From positions 1 through 64,000 of the forward strand of contig NZ_CAJZAR010000088.1 of the NCBI RefSeq assembly GCF_914484835.1: a DNA stretch of 64,000 nt. The letters are read 5' to 3'. Below are positions 43,200-52,032 of this stretch, piece after piece. Below the pieces are notes generated by a model. The model was not told where the DNA came from. It did not search any database and saw nothing but the letters and a program-made list of their open reading frames with translations. Position 1 is the first letter of the stretch. Each line of letters starts with the position of its first letter. A program made the translations under genes and the position numbers. The DNA comes from Paraburkholderia tropica. Lineage in GTDB: Bacteria; Pseudomonadota; Gammaproteobacteria; Burkholderiales; Burkholderiaceae.

Positions 43200-43303
43200 G
43201 CGCCACGCGGCGCGTTCCGCTCGCACGCGGGCCGCGCCGCCTCGCCAGCCGTCTCCCGCGGACCTCCCCACGCCTCGCCGCCGTCTGCACGAGGAGGTCG
43301 AAG

Positions 43304-44260
43304 ATGAGACATCAAGCCATCGCGGTCATCGGCGGTTCGGGATTCATCGGCAGCCACCTCGTCAATGCGCTCGTCGAGGCCGGCAAGACCGTGCGCGTGG
43401 CCACCCGGCGCCGCGCCAACGCCCGCCATCTCACCCTGTTGCCCATCGACGTGCTCGAAACCGACGTGAGCGATCCCGTCGCGCTCGCGGGCTTTCTCGA
43501 AGGCGCGGACGCCGCCATCAATCTCGTCGGCACGCTCAACGGCGGCCACGGCACGCCTTACGGCGCGGGCTTCGCGAAGCTCCACGTCGATTTACCCACC
43601 AAGATCGTCGCCGCCTGCGAGAGCAAGGGCGTGCACCGGCTCATCCACCTGAGCGCGCTGGGCGCCGATCCGCGCGGCCCGAGCATGTATCTGCGCTCGA
43701 AGGGCGACGGCGAAAAGGCCGTGCACGCGTCCGCGTCGCTGGCCTCCACGATCTTCCGCCCGTCGGTCGTGTTCGGTCCCGAGGACAGCTTTCTCAACCG
43801 TTTCGCCGTGCTGCAAAAACTCTTTCCGATGATCCCGCTGGGCATGCCGGATGCGAAGTTTCAACCGGTGTTTGTCGGCGACGTGTCGAAGGCGATCGTG
43901 AATGTGCTCGATCTCGACGCCGCGAGCGGGCACACTTACGAACTCGGCGGCCCGACCGTCTACACGCTCGAACAGCTCGTGCAGTACTGCGGCGAGGCGA
44001 TCGGCAAGCACGCGCGCATCGTGCGGCTGCCCGACGCGTTCGCGCGCTTGCAGGCGTTCTCGTTCGAGTTCGCGCCGGGCGAGCCGGTGCTCACGCGCGA
44101 CAATCTCGATTCGATGAAAGTCGACAGCGTGCTGAGCGGCCCGCTCGCGCCCGAACTGGGTGTCGAGCCCGCGAGCATCGAAACGATCGCGCCGCTCTAT
44201 CTCGCCGACGCCTCGCTGCGCTCGCGCCTGAACATCTTCCGCGCCAGCGCGGGACGATAA
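43304..44260 (+). CDS. NDUFA9-like NAD(P)-binding protein (complex I subunit/atypical SDR family)
   Basis: The 318-residue product has an N-terminal Rossmann site (AIAVIGGSGFIGSHLVNAL) and the atypical extended-SDR layout: DAAINLVGTLNG, GVHRLIHLSALGADPRGPSMYLRSKGDGEKAV, FRPSVVFGPEDSFLNRF. The Tyr-x3-Lys (YLRSK) remains. This group includes the mitochondrial NDUFA9 and bacterial NAD-dependent epimerase-like proteins; a link to respiration is by family name only. GAGGAGG gives a strong RBS at 43304. It starts 104 bp after the transglycosylase stop, on the same strand. Confidence 0.85.
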   Translation: MRHQAIAVIGGSGFIGSHLVNALVEAGKTVRVATRRRANARHLTLLPIDVLETDVSDPVALAGFLEGADAAINLVGTLNGGHGTPYGAGFAKLHVDLPTKIVAACESKGVHRLIHLSALGADPRGPSMYLRSKGDGEKAVHASASLASTIFRPSVVFGPEDSFLNRFAVLQKLFPMIPLGMPDAKFQPVFVGDVSKAIVNVLDLDAASGHTYELGGPTVYTLEQLVQYCGEAIGKHARIVRLPDAFARLQAFSFEFAPGEPVLTRDNLDSMKVDSVLSGPLAPELGVEPASIETIAPLYLADASLRSRLNIFRASAGR

Positions 44261-44341
44261 ACCGGCGAGCCGGACGCGGCGCACGAGATTCCAGGCACGG
44301 CGAAAAGCGCGGCGTCCCTCAACATTTTTGCGATGGTCATC

Positions 44342-44998
44342 ATGAAGCTCGTAATCGGAGACAAGAACTACTCGTCGTGGTCGATGCGCCCTTGGGTGCT
44401 GATGACGCATTTCGGCCTGCCGTTCGACGAGGTGCTGATCGAGCTCGATCAGCCGGGCACGAAGGACGCGATTCTGGCGTTCTCGTCGTCGGGCAAGGTG
44501 CCGTGCCTCGTCACCGACGAAGGCGTGGCGGTGTGGGATTCGCTCGCGATCGCCGAAACGCTCGCCGAGCGCTTTCCGCAGCACGCGATGTGGCCGCGCG
44601 ACGCGAACACGCGCGCGCAGGCGCGCAGCGTGAGTGCTGAAATGCACTCGGGCTTCGGCGAACTGCGCACGCACATGCCGATGTCGATCCGCACGATCAA
44701 GCCGGGTGCGGGCGCGACGCCCGGCGCGCTCGCCGATATCGCGCGCGTCGATGCGCTCTGGAACGCGTGCCTCGACGCGAACGGCGGCCCGTTCCTGTTC
44801 GGCGAATTCAGCATCGCCGACGCGATGTACGCGCCCGTGGTGATGCGCTTCAACAGCTACCAGCCGACGCTTTCGCCGCAGGCCGCCGCCTACGCGCAAC
44901 GCGTCACGGCGCTGCCCGCCGTGGCCGCGTGGATCGACGCCGCGCGCCGCGAGACGCATCGCATCGGCCACGACGAACTCGACGATTCCGCAGCATGA
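44342..44998 (+). CDS. Glutathione S-transferase family protein
   Basis: The 218-residue product has the N-terminal thioredoxin-like GST domain (MKLVIGDKNYSSWSMRPWVLMTHFGLPFDEVLIEL) with the catalytic Ser in SSWSMRPW, the glutathione-binding cis-Pro in GKVPCLV, and DSLAIAETLAERF. The C-terminal helical domain has FSIADAMYAPVVMRF. An ATG at 44333 is an alternative start. It overlaps cca by ATGA, so the two are co-translated. Substrate unknown. Confidence 0.88.
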   Translation: MKLVIGDKNYSSWSMRPWVLMTHFGLPFDEVLIELDQPGTKDAILAFSSSGKVPCLVTDEGVAVWDSLAIAETLAERFPQHAMWPRDANTRAQARSVSAEMHSGFGELRTHMPMSIRTIKPGAGATPGALADIARVDALWNACLDANGGPFLFGEFSIADAMYAPVVMRFNSYQPTLSPQAAAYAQRVTALPAVAAWIDAARRETHRIGHDELDDSAA

Positions 44999-46266
44999 AG
45001 ATTTATGTCGTAGGCGGCGCGATCCGCGACGAGATGCTCGGCCTGCCGGTGCGCGACCGCGATTACGTCGTGGTCGGCGCAACGCCGGAGCAGATGGCCG
45101 CGCAGGGTTATCGTCCCGTCGGCAAGGACTTTCCGGTGTTTCTGCATCCGCAGACCCAGGAGGAGTACGCGCTCGCGCGCACCGAGCGCAAGACGGCGGC
45201 GGGCTATCACGGCTTCCAGTTCTTCTACGCGCCCGACGTGACGCTCGAAGAGGATCTCGCGCGGCGCGATCTCACGATCAACGCGATGGCGCGCGAGGTG
45301 CAGCCGGGCGGCGTGATGACCGGGCCGGTCGTCGATCCGTTCGGCGGCGCGAACGATTTGCGCGCGCGCGTGTTCCGTCATGTCAGCGATGCGTTTCTCG
45401 AAGATCCCGTGCGCATCCTGCGCGTGGCGCGCTTTGCCGCGCGTTTCGCCGATTTCACCGTCGCGCCTGAGACCATGACGCTGATGCGCGAGATGGTGAA
45501 TTCGGGCGAGGTCGATGCGCTCGTGCCCGAACGCGTCTGGCAGGAAGTCTCGCGCGGGCTGATGGAAGCGAAGCCGTCGCGCATGTTCGAAGTGCTGCGC
45601 GAATGCGGCGCGCTCTCGCGCGTGCTGCCCGAAGTCGATGCGCTCTGGGGCGTGCCGCAGCGCGCCGACTATCACCCCGAAGTCGACACCGGCGTGCACG
45701 TGATGATGGTGATCGACCACGCGGCCGTGCAGGGCTACGCGCTGCCGGTGCGCTTCGCGGCGCTCACGCACGATCTCGGCAAGGCGACCACGCCCGAGGA
45801 GGTGTTGCCGCGCCATATCGGCCATGAAGGGCGCAGCGTCGATCTGCTCAAGCCGCTCTGCGACCGGCTGCGCGTGCCGAACGATTGCCGCGATCTCGCG
45901 GTGCTCGTCGCGCGCGAGCATGGCAACGTGCATCGCGTGATGGATATGGGTGCGGCCGCGCTCGTGCGGCTGTTCGAGCGCAGCGACGCGCTGCGCAAGC
46001 CCGCGCGTTTCGCCGAAGCGTTGCAGGCCTGCGAGTCGGATCTGCGCGGACGCCTGAACTGGGAGAACGCGCCGTATCCGCAGGCCGAGCGCTTGCGCGT
46101 GGCGCTGGTGGCGGCGCGTGGCGTCGATGCGGGCAAGATCGCCGGGGAGGTGACGGCGGCGGTTCAGGCGCACGGCAAGAGCGGCACGTCCGTGGCGGAG
46201 AAGATCAAGGACGCCGTGCACCGCGCGCGCGTCGATGCGGTGGAGGGCGCGCTCGCGGCGGCTTGA
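44995..46266 (+). CDS. cca: CCA-adding enzyme / multifunctional tRNA nucleotidyltransferase
   Basis: The 423-residue product adds CCA to tRNA 3' ends. Motifs are VVGGAIRDEMLGLPVRDRDYVVVG (nucleotidyltransferase GGxxRD and DxD), EDLARRDLTINAMA, DPVRILRVARFAARF, and an HD-domain in the C-terminal half (FAALTHDLGKATTPEEVLPRHIGHEGRS), as in gamma/beta-proteobacterial enzymes with phosphohydrolase activity. Translationally coupled to the GST gene. A terminator follows. Confidence 0.97.
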   Translation: MKIYVVGGAIRDEMLGLPVRDRDYVVVGATPEQMAAQGYRPVGKDFPVFLHPQTQEEYALARTERKTAAGYHGFQFFYAPDVTLEEDLARRDLTINAMAREVQPGGVMTGPVVDPFGGANDLRARVFRHVSDAFLEDPVRILRVARFAARFADFTVAPETMTLMREMVNSGEVDALVPERVWQEVSRGLMEAKPSRMFEVLRECGALSRVLPEVDALWGVPQRADYHPEVDTGVHVMMVIDHAAVQGYALPVRFAALTHDLGKATTPEEVLPRHIGHEGRSVDLLKPLCDRLRVPNDCRDLAVLVAREHGNVHRVMDMGAAALVRLFERSDALRKPARFAEALQACESDLRGRLNWENAPYPQAERLRVALVAARGVDAGKIAGEVTAAVQAHGKSGTSVAEKIKDAVHRARVDAVEGALAAA

Positions 46267-46291
46267 GTCTCGATCGACGCTTGCGGGAACG

Positions 46292-46321
46292 AAAAACGGC
46301 GCACGCGTGCGCCGTTTTTTT
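46292..46321 (+). terminator. Rho-independent terminator after cca
   Basis: AACGGCGCAC and GTGCGCCGTT form a 10-bp stem around CG, flanked by As on the left and seven Ts on the right; it may work in both directions and so also end the leftward DUF2905 transcript. Confidence 0.85.
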
Positions 46322-46350
46322 ATGGGGCGGCGCGCGCCCGCTTCATCGCA

Positions 46351-46545
46351 TCAAAGCGCGCGCACGAGAAACGACAGCGCCATCGACAGCACCAGCGTCG
46401 ACATGAACGGCAGCGGATACTCACGGCCGAAGATCCGCAGCGTGACGTCGCCGGGCAACCGGCCGATGCCGAGCTTGCGCAGCCAGGGCTGGGCGCTCGA
46501 CAAAATCGCGACGGCGATGAAGGTGGTCAGAAACCAGCGGATCAT
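46351..46545 (-). CDS. DUF2905 small membrane protein
   Basis: The 64-residue product has two hydrophobic segments (MIRWFLTTFIAVAILSSAQPWL and MSTLVLSMALSFLV) separated by a loop LRKLGIGRLPGDVTLRIFGREYPLPF. The GRLPGDxxxxxxxxxxPFxxxxLxS pattern is the DUF2905 signature. No function is established for the family. It lies 36 bp after the MidA-type methyltransferase gene on the same strand and may be co-transcribed. Confidence 0.85.
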   Translation of the reverse strand: MIRWFLTTFIAVAILSSAQPWLRKLGIGRLPGDVTLRIFGREYPLPFMSTLVLSMALSFLVRAL

Positions 46546-46581
46546 GTCGGGGCCGTGAGTGTAGAGAGGATCAGAGCGTGA

Positions 46582-47793
46582 TTAGAGCGTGTGGCTGCGG
46601 TCGCCGCGCGCGAACGCCGCGAGGGTCGAGTCGATGCCGCGCGAGAACGCGATCACCTTGAACAGCTCGCCCATCTCCGCTTCGGAAACGAGTTTCTGCA
46701 CCGCGTTCGCCGCGGGCATGAAACGCACGACATCGCTCGGGTCGATTTCGCCGAGCACGTCGGTGATGCCCGCGTTCATCAGAAAACGCGCCTGCGAGGT
46801 GTAGCCGAGCAGGTCCGCGCCGGTTTCCACGCCCGCCTGCGCGATGCCGGTGAATTCGACGTGCGCCGTGATGTCCTGCAAGCCGGGGTAGAGGAACGGA
46901 TCGCCGTGCGCGCGGTGGCGGTAGTGGCACATCAGCGTGCCTTGCACGCGCTGCGGATGGTAATACTCGCCAGCCGGAAAGCCGTAGTCGATGAAGAACG
47001 CCGCGCCGCGCGCGAGCATCGCGCAGACCGTGCGCGTGAAGGCGAGCGCCGCTTCGTGCGTTTCCGCGACGTAATCCTCGCTGCCGTCGATCTGCGCGAG
47101 CACGCTGCCGGGCACGCTCGCGGCCCAATCCGCGTCGCCGCTGTGCGCGGGGCGGTCGGAGAACACGAAGGCGCCGGCGTCGTTTACGGCCACGCCGCGT
47201 TCGTGCCAGACGGCGTCCTTGCGCGCGAAGAGGCGCACGGGCATGGCGTCGAGCACCTCGTTGCCGATCACCACGCCTTCGAAGCTCTCGGGCAGCGCGT
47301 CGAGCCAGCGCACGCGCTCCGCCAGATGCGGCGCGAGCTTCGCGATGGTTTCGCGCTGACGCTCGCGCAATTCGCCCGACAGATCGACGATGGCGTACGA
47401 ATCGAAGCGCACGCTCAGCGCTTCGAGCGCGAGCATCACGCCCGCCGCGAGACGGCCCGTGCCCGCGCCGAATTCCATCAGCGCGTGCGTGCCGCTTTTG
47501 TCGAGCGCTTCGGCGACGGCGCGCGCGAGCGTGGCCGAGAACAGCGGCGACATCTCGGGCGCGGTCACGAAGTCGCTGCCGTCGTCGGCGAGCAGGCCGA
47601 ATTTGCGCGCGCCGCCGCTGTAATAGCCGAGGCCCGGCGCGTAGAGCGCGCGCTCCATGTAGCGGTCGAACGGCAGCCAGCCGCCCGCTGCGGCGAGTTT
47701 GGCGCGCAAGGTCGCGGCGAGCGCCTCGGACTGCGCGAGCGCGATCGGCTCGGGAACAGGTAAACTAGCGGGTTCGTGAGCTTTCGGATTCAT
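46582..47793 (-). CDS. SAM-dependent methyltransferase, MidA/NDUFAF7 family
   Basis: The 403-residue product belongs to the DUF185 family; the mitochondrial member NDUFAF7 dimethylates an arginine of a complex I subunit. Visible parts are WLPFDRYMERALYAPGLGYYSGG at the N-terminus, DFVTAPEMSPLFSATLARAV, the SAM site LMEFGAGTGRLAAGVML, and VVIGNEVLDAMPVRLF and FFIDYGFPAGEYYHPQR. The frame is open upstream to 47934, but 47793 (MNPKAHE) is the natural start. Only 13 bp separate it from the divergent SDR gene. The bacterial target is not known. Confidence 0.9.
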   Translation of the reverse strand: MNPKAHEPASLPVPEPIALAQSEALAATLRAKLAAAGGWLPFDRYMERALYAPGLGYYSGGARKFGLLADDGSDFVTAPEMSPLFSATLARAVAEALDKSGTHALMEFGAGTGRLAAGVMLALEALSVRFDSYAIVDLSGELRERQRETIAKLAPHLAERVRWLDALPESFEGVVIGNEVLDAMPVRLFARKDAVWHERGVAVNDAGAFVFSDRPAHSGDADWAASVPGSVLAQIDGSEDYVAETHEAALAFTRTVCAMLARGAAFFIDYGFPAGEYYHPQRVQGTLMCHYRHRAHGDPFLYPGLQDITAHVEFTGIAQAGVETGADLLGYTSQARFLMNAGITDVLGEIDPSDVVRFMPAANAVQKLVSEAEMGELFKVIAFSRGIDSTLAAFARGDRSHTL

Positions 47794-47806
47794 CCCGGCA
47801 TTGTAA

Positions 47807-48670
47807 ATGAGCGCAACTTCCGGCATCGGCGCGCCTGAACGCGGCGCAGCGCAGACGGCGCATTCCGCTTCCGACCCCGCTAATACCACTGCGCCCGCGC
47901 GCGTGGTGCTGGTGACGGGCGGCGCGCGGCGCATCGGCCGGGCGTTTTCGCTGGGTTTCGCGGCGCACGGCTGGGACGTGGCGGTGCATTACGGCGACTC
48001 GCGCGAGGAAGCCGACGAAGTGGTCGCGGAAATCCGCGCACTGGGCCGTCGCGCGATTGCGCTGCACGCCGATCTGGCGAACGAGGCGCAGGTGGCGCGC
48101 CTCGTGCCCGATTGCACGGCCGCGCTCGGCAGGCCATCCTGTGTGCTGAACAACGCGTCGCGTTTCAGCGAGGACACGGCGCGCGACGTCGGCTACGAAA
48201 AGCTGCTGCAGCTCATGTCGATCAACGTGGGCGCGCCGCTCGTGCTGGCGCGCACGCTCTGGGAGGCCACGCCAGATGCCGCGGAGCACGACGAAGCGCT
48301 GCGCGCGTGCGTCATCAACGTGCTCGACCAGAAGCTGTACAACATGAATCCGGATTACCTGTCGTACACGCTGACGAAGGCCGCGCTCGCGAACGCCACC
48401 GTCGCGCTGGCCCAGGCGCTCGCGCCGAAGGTGCGCGTGGCGGGGCTCGCGCCCGGCCTCACGCTGCAATCCGGCGATCAGTCGCCGGCAGGTTTCGAGG
48501 CGGCGCACAAGGTGACGCCGCTGGGCCGTGCGTCGCGGCCCGAGGATCTGATCGACGCCGCGCTGTATCTCGCGCAGGCGCGCGGCGTGACCGGCACGAC
48601 GCTCGTCGTCGACGGCGGCCAGCATCTCGTGCCGCTGCCGCGCGACGTGATGTTTTTGACGGGCGCCTGA
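47807..48670 (+). CDS. SDR oxidoreductase, pteridine-reductase/FolM-like
   Basis: The 287-residue product has a TGX3RXG cofactor motif (VTGGARRIGRAF), in which Arg replaces the usual Gly; this is the hallmark of pteridine reductases and FolM-type dihydromonapterin/dihydrofolate reductases. The catalytic Tyr-Lys lie in YLSYTLTKAALAN, and NNASRF and GLAPGLTLQSG complete the fold. The ~30-residue N-terminal tail is disordered. It lies upstream of folB, also a pterin enzyme, which supports a role in reduced-pterin metabolism. Generic SDR function cannot be excluded. Confidence 0.82.
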   Translation: MSATSGIGAPERGAAQTAHSASDPANTTAPARVVLVTGGARRIGRAFSLGFAAHGWDVAVHYGDSREEADEVVAEIRALGRRAIALHADLANEAQVARLVPDCTAALGRPSCVLNNASRFSEDTARDVGYEKLLQLMSINVGAPLVLARTLWEATPDAAEHDEALRACVINVLDQKLYNMNPDYLSYTLTKAALANATVALAQALAPKVRVAGLAPGLTLQSGDQSPAGFEAAHKVTPLGRASRPEDLIDAALYLAQARGVTGTTLVVDGGQHLVPLPRDVMFLTGA

Positions 48671-48946
48671 GCGCTCTGATGCAGGGCTGAAGACCCACGC
48701 GCCTGCTGGCGTTCGCGAAAAACCGGTTGCGGGCGCAGCATGAATGCTCGGCACTGAAAAGCAACTAACTGCAAGACATTGCCGCGCGCCCGAAACGTTT
48801 TATCGCGGCCTTTTCCGCCTCGTCGCACCGCTCGCCCGAGCGCCCCGACAGTCTGGCAGAAGGACCGCGCGAATCTGACTGACCCGCATGGCGCAGCGCG
48901 CCTGCGCAGGTGCCTGAAACGCACGCTTTTATCGACTGGAACGAAC

Positions 48947-49342
48947 ATGTCCGCCGTACTCCTGCATCCCCGGCTCGCCGACTGCCGCCGGCTCTTTCTG
49001 CGCAACTACGAAGTCAACATCAACATCGGCGTGCACGACTTCGAAAAACGCGGCGAACAGCGCGTCGTGATCAACGTCGATCTGTACGTGCCGCTCGCGT
49101 CGACCACGCCGCGCGAGGACAAGCTGCGCGAAGTCGTCGATTACGACTACATGCGCGCGACGGTCGCGGCGCGCATCGGCCAGGGGCATATCCATCTGCA
49201 GGAAACCCTCGTCGACGACCTCGCCGCCGCGCTGCTCGCGCACGAGCAGGTGCGCGCGGTGCGCGTGTCGACCGAAAAGCCCGACGTCTATCCGGACTGC
49301 GACGCGGTGGGCGTCGAAGTCTTTCGCATCAAAGAGGACTGA
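48947..49342 (+). CDS. folB: Dihydroneopterin aldolase
   Basis: The 131-residue product cleaves dihydroneopterin to 6-hydroxymethyl-dihydropterin in folate synthesis. Family stretches are LFLRNYEVNINIGVHDFEKRGEQRVVINVDLYV, the conserved VVDYDYMRATVAARI, HLQETLVDDLAAALLAH and the Glu-Lys-Pro end VSTEKPDVYPDCDAVGVEVFR. The ATG at 48947 was chosen because upstream residues do not fit the family. ttcA follows after 3 bp. Confidence 0.93.
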   Translation: MSAVLLHPRLADCRRLFLRNYEVNINIGVHDFEKRGEQRVVINVDLYVPLASTTPREDKLREVVDYDYMRATVAARIGQGHIHLQETLVDDLAAALLAHEQVRAVRVSTEKPDVYPDCDAVGVEVFRIKED

Positions 49343-49345
49343 GCC

Positions 49346-50341
49346 ATGAACGCACCCGAAACGCTGCCCGTGGATCAGAACCAGGCTGAAGCGCCCGAAG
49401 CCGATACACCCGAAGCCGGCGGCCGCCAGGCGCTGACCAGGCGCGAGCAGAAAGAAGCCTACGAGAACAACAAGCTCTACAAGCGCATCGTGCGCCAGGT
49501 CGGCCAGGCGATCGGCGACTACAACATGATCGAGGACGGCGACAAGGTCATGGTCTGCCTGTCCGGCGGCAAGGACAGCTACGCCATGCTCGACGTGCTG
49601 ATGCGCCTGCGCGAGCGCGCGCCGATCGACTTCGAGATCGTCGCGGTGAATCTCGACCAGAAGCAGCCGGGCTTCCCGGAGCACATCCTGCCCGCGTATC
49701 TCGACAAGATCGGCGTGCCGTATCACATCGAGAACCAGGACACCTACAGCATCGTCAAGCGCCTCGTGCCCGAGGGCAAGACCACGTGCTCGCTGTGCTC
49801 GCGTCTGCGCCGCGGCATTCTCTACCGCGTGGCGGGCGAGCTGGGCGCGACCAAGATCGCGCTCGGCCACCATCGCGACGACATCCTGCAAACGCTGCTG
49901 CTGAACATGTTCTACGGCGGCAAGCTCAAGGGCATGCCGCCCAAGCTGCAATCGGACGACGGCAAGAACATCGTGATCCGGCCGCTCGCCTACGTGAAGG
50001 AAGTCGATCTGGAAAAGTACGCGGAACTGCGCGAATTCCCGATCATTCCGTGCAACCTGTGCGGCAGCCAGCCGAACCTCAAGCGCGCCGAAATGAAGGC
50101 GCTGATCCGCGACTGGGACAAGCGCTTCCCGGGCCGCATCGAGAACATGTTCAATGCGCTCGGCAACGTCGTGCCCTCGCATCTGATGGACGCCTCGCTG
50201 TTCGGCTTCAAGGATCTGCGCGCGACCGGCGTCGAGGACCCGAACGGCGACATCGCCTTCGACGAAGAACCGTGCTCGACCGACACGCCCGCATCGAGCG
50301 AAGGCGCGACGCTCAAGTTCACGCCGCTCGACGATCTCTGA
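49346..50341 (+). CDS. ttcA: tRNA 2-thiocytidine(32) synthetase
   Basis: The 331-residue product thiolates C32 in certain tRNAs. The PP-loop for ATP is VMVCLSGGKDSYAMLDVL; Fe-S cysteines appear as TTCSLCSRLRRGILY and CNLCGSQPNLKR; the GHHRDDILQTLLLNMFYGG segment is typical. N- and C-terminal tails are Glu/Asp-rich. It sits 3 bp after folB, so co-transcription is nearly certain though the functions differ. A terminator follows. Confidence 0.96.
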   Translation: MNAPETLPVDQNQAEAPEADTPEAGGRQALTRREQKEAYENNKLYKRIVRQVGQAIGDYNMIEDGDKVMVCLSGGKDSYAMLDVLMRLRERAPIDFEIVAVNLDQKQPGFPEHILPAYLDKIGVPYHIENQDTYSIVKRLVPEGKTTCSLCSRLRRGILYRVAGELGATKIALGHHRDDILQTLLLNMFYGGKLKGMPPKLQSDDGKNIVIRPLAYVKEVDLEKYAELREFPIIPCNLCGSQPNLKRAEMKALIRDWDKRFPGRIENMFNALGNVVPSHLMDASLFGFKDLRATGVEDPNGDIAFDEEPCSTDTPASSEGATLKFTPLDDL

Positions 50342-50392
50342 TCGACGCGCGTTCAGAACGAATGCGATGCGCAATGCGCATCCGACCCCAGG

Positions 50393-50425
50393 CGGCCCGA
50401 CGTGATCTCACGCGGGCCGTTTTTT
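50393..50425 (+). terminator. Rho-independent terminator after ttcA
   Basis: CGGCCCG-a-CGTGA pairs with TCACG-CGGGCCG around a 2-nt loop, with six Ts after the stem. Confidence 0.85.
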
Positions 50426-50594
50426 CGTGCGGCGCAGGCGTGCGCGCGCGACGCGGGTTGCATGCGCGCAACGCGCTTGTAAAAGTGTGTACTAAACACG
50501 GGGAATCCGCGCCGAAGGCCTGTCCGCAAGGCGTCCGGCGCATACCCCCCATGCTAGAATCGATCGCTTCATTCCCACTCAAGTCACCGATGCA

Positions 50595-51956
50595 ATGAAC
50601 ATCGTGATCCTCGCGGCAGGCATGGGCAAACGCATGCACTCCGCGCTGCCCAAAGTACTGCATCCGCTGGCTGGCAAGCCGCTTCTCTCGCACGTCATCG
50701 ATACCGCCCGCACGCTGTCGCCCACGCGACTCGTCGTGGTGATCGGCCATGGCGGCGACGCCGTGCGTGCCGCCGTCGGCGCCCCCGATGTGCAGTTCGC
50801 GCTGCAGGAACAGCAGCTCGGCACCGGCCACGCGCTCGCGCAGGCGCTGCCGCTGCTCGATCCGTCGGTGCCCACGCTCGTGCTCTACGGCGACGTGCCG
50901 CTCACGCGCGCGTCCACGCTCAAGCGCCTGACCGACGCGGCGGGCGCGAACGCCTACGGCATTCTCACCGTCACGCTCGACGACCCGACCGGCTATGGCC
51001 GCATCGTGCGCGGCGCGACAGGCGAAGTCGTGCGCATCGTCGAGCAGAAAGACGCCGACGACGACGAACGCCTGATCGACGAGATCAACACCGGCATCGT
51101 CGTGACGCCCACGGCGCCGCTCGCGGGCTGGCTCGACGCGCTGAAGAACGACAACGCCCAGGGCGAGTATTACCTGACCGACGTGGTGGAATCCGCGATT
51201 GCCGCGGGTCACGCGGTCGTGACCACGCAGCCCGACGCCGAATGGGAAACGCTCGGCGTCAACAGCAAGCAGCAGCTCGCCGTGCTCGAACGCGTCTATC
51301 AGCGCAATGCCGCCGACACGCTGCTCGCGGGCGGCGTCACGCTCGCCGACCCGGCGCGCTTCGATCTGCGCGGCACGATCTCGTGCGGCCGCGACGTGTT
51401 CATCGACGTGAACTGCGTGTTCGAAGGCACGGTCACCATCGGCGACAACGTGCATATCGGCCCGAACTGCGTGATCCGCGATGCCGAGATCGGCGCGGGC
51501 ACGCGCGTGGACGCCTACACGCACATCGAAAACGCCACCGTGGGCGCGAAGGCCGTGCTCGGTCCTTACGCGCGTCTGCGTCCGGGCGCGAAGCTCGCCG
51601 ACGAAGTGCACGTCGGCAACTTCGTCGAAGTGAAGAACGCGAACATCGGCCTCGGCTCGAAGGCGAATCACCTGAGCTACGTGGGCGACGCGGATGTCGG
51701 CGCGGGCGTGAACATCGGCGCGGGCACCATCACCTGCAACTACGACGGCGCGAACAAGCATCGCACCGTGATCGAGGACCACGTGTTCGTGGGCTCGGAT
51801 ACGCAGCTCGTCGCGCCCGTGCGCGTGGGCCGCGGCGTGACCATCGCGGCGGGTACCACGGTCTGGAAGGACGTGCCGGCCGAGACGCTGGCGCTCAACG
51901 AGAAAACCCAGATCGCGAAAACCGGCTACGTTCGTCCGGTCAAGAAAAAAAGCTGA
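50595..51956 (+). CDS. glmU: Bifunctional UDP-GlcNAc pyrophosphorylase / glucosamine-1-P acetyltransferase
   Basis: The 453-residue product makes UDP-GlcNAc for peptidoglycan and LPS. The N-terminal uridyltransferase site is IVILAAGMGKRMHSALPKVLHPLAGKPLL, with LYGDVPLTRA and EINTGI. The C-terminal half is a left-handed beta-helix of hexapeptide repeats (IGDNVHIGPNCVIRDAEIGAGTRVDAYTHIENATVG) with the acetyltransferase ARLRPGAKLADEVHVGNFVEVKN and NIGAGTITCNYDGANKHRT. glmS follows after 76 bp, the preceding enzyme of the same pathway. Confidence 0.98.
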   Translation: MNIVILAAGMGKRMHSALPKVLHPLAGKPLLSHVIDTARTLSPTRLVVVIGHGGDAVRAAVGAPDVQFALQEQQLGTGHALAQALPLLDPSVPTLVLYGDVPLTRASTLKRLTDAAGANAYGILTVTLDDPTGYGRIVRGATGEVVRIVEQKDADDDERLIDEINTGIVVTPTAPLAGWLDALKNDNAQGEYYLTDVVESAIAAGHAVVTTQPDAEWETLGVNSKQQLAVLERVYQRNAADTLLAGGVTLADPARFDLRGTISCGRDVFIDVNCVFEGTVTIGDNVHIGPNCVIRDAEIGAGTRVDAYTHIENATVGAKAVLGPYARLRPGAKLADEVHVGNFVEVKNANIGLGSKANHLSYVGDADVGAGVNIGAGTITCNYDGANKHRTVIEDHVFVGSDTQLVAPVRVGRGVTIAAGTTVWKDVPAETLALNEKTQIAKTGYVRPVKKKS

Positions 51957-52032
51957 ACGGCAGGACACTTCGGGCGCCGCGCCTTGAACACGCGCGCGGC
52001 GCCCCGCCTCTCATTGCAAAGGATCGAATTCC

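Noticed and set aside
41202..43271. Leftward open frame (689 codons) over the lytic transglycosylase gene
   Set aside because: Shadow of a clear Slt-type gene; no motifs or RBS.
50551..50560. TAGAAT -10 before glmU
   Set aside because: The hexamer at 50555-50560 has no -35 partner at 16-18 bp and no extended -10, so a promoter was not called.
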